Assembly (NCBI RefSeq): GCF_003350535.1
Contig: NZ_QQBB01000005.1
Coordinates: forward strand, 1 to 64,000
Source of the DNA: Microvirga subterranea
GTDB lineage: Bacteria > Pseudomonadota > Alphaproteobacteria > Rhizobiales > Beijerinckiaceae
Length of the DNA: 64,000 nucleotides
Direction of reading: 5' to 3'
Part shown: piece after piece, positions 62,744-64,000 of the stretch
Numbering within the stretch: the stretch's first letter is position 1
Layout of the letters: every line of letters begins with the position of its first letter
The notes under the pieces: generated by a model
Told to the model about the DNA's origin: nothing
Seen by the model: only the letters and a program-made list of their open reading frames with translations
The model's database searches: none
Program-made: the position numbers and the translations under genes

Positions 62744-63604
62744 ATGGCATCAATTAAGCAAACTGTGTCTGCCCCGATCGTAGCGCAAGCAAAGGATGAA
62801 ACCGCTAATGGTCCGGGGCTGAGCCGACGTGCTTGGATCGACATCATTCAAGGATTCCAGAGCTGGCGCGTCTGGTGGCTCCTTGGCATTGGCGACATCC
62901 GGCAACGCTACCGTCGTTCTCGCCTTGGGCAGTTCTGGATTACACTAAGCGTTGCCATATTCATTGCTGCAATCGGGACAGTGTATTCTGCTCTGTTCAA
63001 GCAGCCGATCGAAAAATATATTCCATATCTGGCAACGACTTACATAACCTGGACTTTGATCTCGGGCATTATCATCGACAGCACGAGTGCCTTCATTCAA
63101 GCTGAAGGGTTTTTGCGGCAACAGGCACTGCCGAAATCAACCTTCATTCTTCGCATTTTGGTGCGCAACTTTGTGTCATTTGGGCACAACATCGTTGTTC
63201 TGCCTGTAATCTTCCTAATCTTCGGTGTTTCTCCGGCATGGACGTGGTTTGCCGCTCTCGGGGGATTGGTGCTGATCGCCGTAGTGGGGTTCCTAGGCGG
63301 CTTGGTCTGCGCCATTCTTTGTACGCGCTTCCGCGATCTCCCTCAGATTATCCAAAATTTCGTGCAGGTGGCCTTCTTCGTCTCGCCGGTGGCGTGGCAG
63401 GTCGATCTGCTCGATGAAAGCGTACGGCACTGGGTTATCATCAATCCGTTCGCCGCCTTTCTGCAGATGGTCTCGGAGCCGTTGCTGGGCCGGTTGCCGG
63501 GGGCAATAACCTATACATCTGCCGCGGCAACCATTGGCGTCTCGGCACTCATCGCTTGGGTGCTGTTCCGCCGCTTCCGGCAGAGAATCGTTTATTGGCT
63601 CTGA
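62744..63604 (+). CDS. wzm: ABC-2 polysaccharide export permease (Wzm)
   Basis: This 286-residue protein has about six membrane helices after a basic amphipathic stretch 'DIRQRYRRSRLGQFWITLSV', the signature of Wzm/KpsM/TagG permeases. Other landmarks are 'GFLRQQALPKSTFILRILVR' and 'VAFFVSPVAWQVDLLDESVR' followed by 'INPFAAFLQMVSEPLLG'. With Wzt it exports finished, lipid-linked polysaccharide across the inner membrane. ATG 62744 is preferred over TTG 62735. Confidence 0.94.
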   Translation: MASIKQTVSAPIVAQAKDETANGPGLSRRAWIDIIQGFQSWRVWWLLGIGDIRQRYRRSRLGQFWITLSVAIFIAAIGTVYSALFKQPIEKYIPYLATTYITWTLISGIIIDSTSAFIQAEGFLRQQALPKSTFILRILVRNFVSFGHNIVVLPVIFLIFGVSPAWTWFAALGGLVLIAVVGFLGGLVCAILCTRFRDLPQIIQNFVQVAFFVSPVAWQVDLLDESVRHWVIINPFAAFLQMVSEPLLGRLPGAITYTSAAATIGVSALIAWVLFRRFRQRIVYWL

Positions 63605-63613
63605 GGACCGAGT

Positions 63614-64000
63614 ATGACTTCCATAACGTTGCGCAATGTCGGCGTCGACTTTCCAATTTATAATGCGCGTGGCCGGTCTCTGAAGGCAAACGTCCTGCGC
63701 CGGGTCGGCGGACATATTGATAGTCACGACGGCGAAATCGTCACTGTCGAGGCTCTGCGGGACATCAATCTCGAACTCCGGTCCGGGGACCGCCTCGGCT
63801 TGGTCGGCCATAACGGGGCGGGTAAATCTACCCTGTTGCGGGTTCTGGCCGGGGCCTACGAACCGAGTCGAGGAGTCGCTCAAATCAACGGCACGGTCTC
63901 GTCCCTGTTGGATATGACCATGGGCATGGATCCGGAACTCACCGGTCGGGAGAACATCACCCTGCGCGGAATCTTTCTCGGCATGACCTTTCAGGAGATC
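63614..64000 (+). CDS. wzt: Polysaccharide export ATP-binding protein Wzt, N-terminal part (runs off the window)
   Basis: 129 codons are visible from ATG 63614. The protein shows a long N-terminal insert before Walker A 'VGHNGAGKSTLLR' and then 'LLDMTMGMDPELTGRENITL', the Q-loop-adjacent pattern typical of Wzt/TagH/KpsT. It lies 9 bp after wzm. Whether it has the C-terminal carbohydrate-binding domain that recognises capped chains cannot be seen. Confidence 0.93.
   Translation, partial: MTSITLRNVGVDFPIYNARGRSLKANVLRRVGGHIDSHDGEIVTVEALRDINLELRSGDRLGLVGHNGAGKSTLLRVLAGAYEPSRGVAQINGTVSSLLDMTMGMDPELTGRENITLRGIFLGMTFQEI

Overview
The window reads as a chromosomal segment of a GC-rich alphaproteobacterium, most likely order Hyphomicrobiales (Rhizobiales) and perhaps a Microvirga- or Methylobacterium-like genus. 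The clues are a porin ending in Phe, an aroC-ribB pair whose RibB carries a vestigial GTP cyclohydrolase II domain, Irr-type iron boxes, a consensus CtrA box, and hairpin-rich intergenic repeats of the kind common in this order. The genus is inference; no rRNA or marker phylogeny is available here.

Left part (1-11.5 kb): a truncated porin with a strong terminator; a divergent EamA exporter/MocR regulator pair around a candidate operator; a methyltransferase divergent from a three-gene iron/siderophore-type ABC importer with candidate iron-control boxes between them; an orphan Tat-exported TRAP binding protein; and a DUF2231 membrane protein translationally overlapping a sorbosone-dehydrogenase-like lipoprotein.

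Middle part (11.5-41.7 kb): a compact three-gene operon of coiled-coil and membrane proteins (TelA-like, DUF6384-like, coiled-coil with Gly-rich tail) of unknown role; a periplasmic RidA next to a Tat-exported class V aminotransferase-fold protein; a cupin; an adenylate cyclase/TolB/TPR protein; a mercuric-reductase-like flavoprotein with DUF4126; an exported amidohydrolase; pepT; aroC; ribB; an orphan O-antigen-type flippase; a deacetylase-family hydrolase; an L,D-transpeptidase; a MarR/patatin operon; a metallo-beta-lactamase-fold hydrolase; bioY; and several small stress or envelope proteins. Three decayed genes are visible: two broken copies of one small protein family (11.4-11.7 and 24.7-25.0 kb), and a 245-bp fragment of the flavoprotein gene (16.0-16.3 kb).

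Right part (41.7-64 kb): a gene-poor stretch with a long palindromic repeat, a serralysin-type metalloprotease with a DUF4214 tail, tRNA-Pro(CGG) and tRNA-Gln(TTG), then a polysaccharide island. It holds phosphomannomutase/phosphoglucomutase, a GT-C-like membrane protein, a GT2/methyltransferase/LPG-synthase-TM operon, gmd and an Rmd-like reductase, a 1278-residue FkbM-GT4-GT4 fusion, another GT4, and Wzm/Wzt ABC export genes (Wzt truncated by the window end). Together these suggest a GDP-D-rhamnose-dependent surface glycan made in the cytoplasm and exported by an ABC transporter.

The most promising poorly described pieces are the coiled-coil/membrane trio (12.1-15.7 kb), the exported RidA/PLP-enzyme pair (16.5-18.5 kb), the tri-modular glycan enzyme (57-61 kb), and the twice-broken small-protein family.
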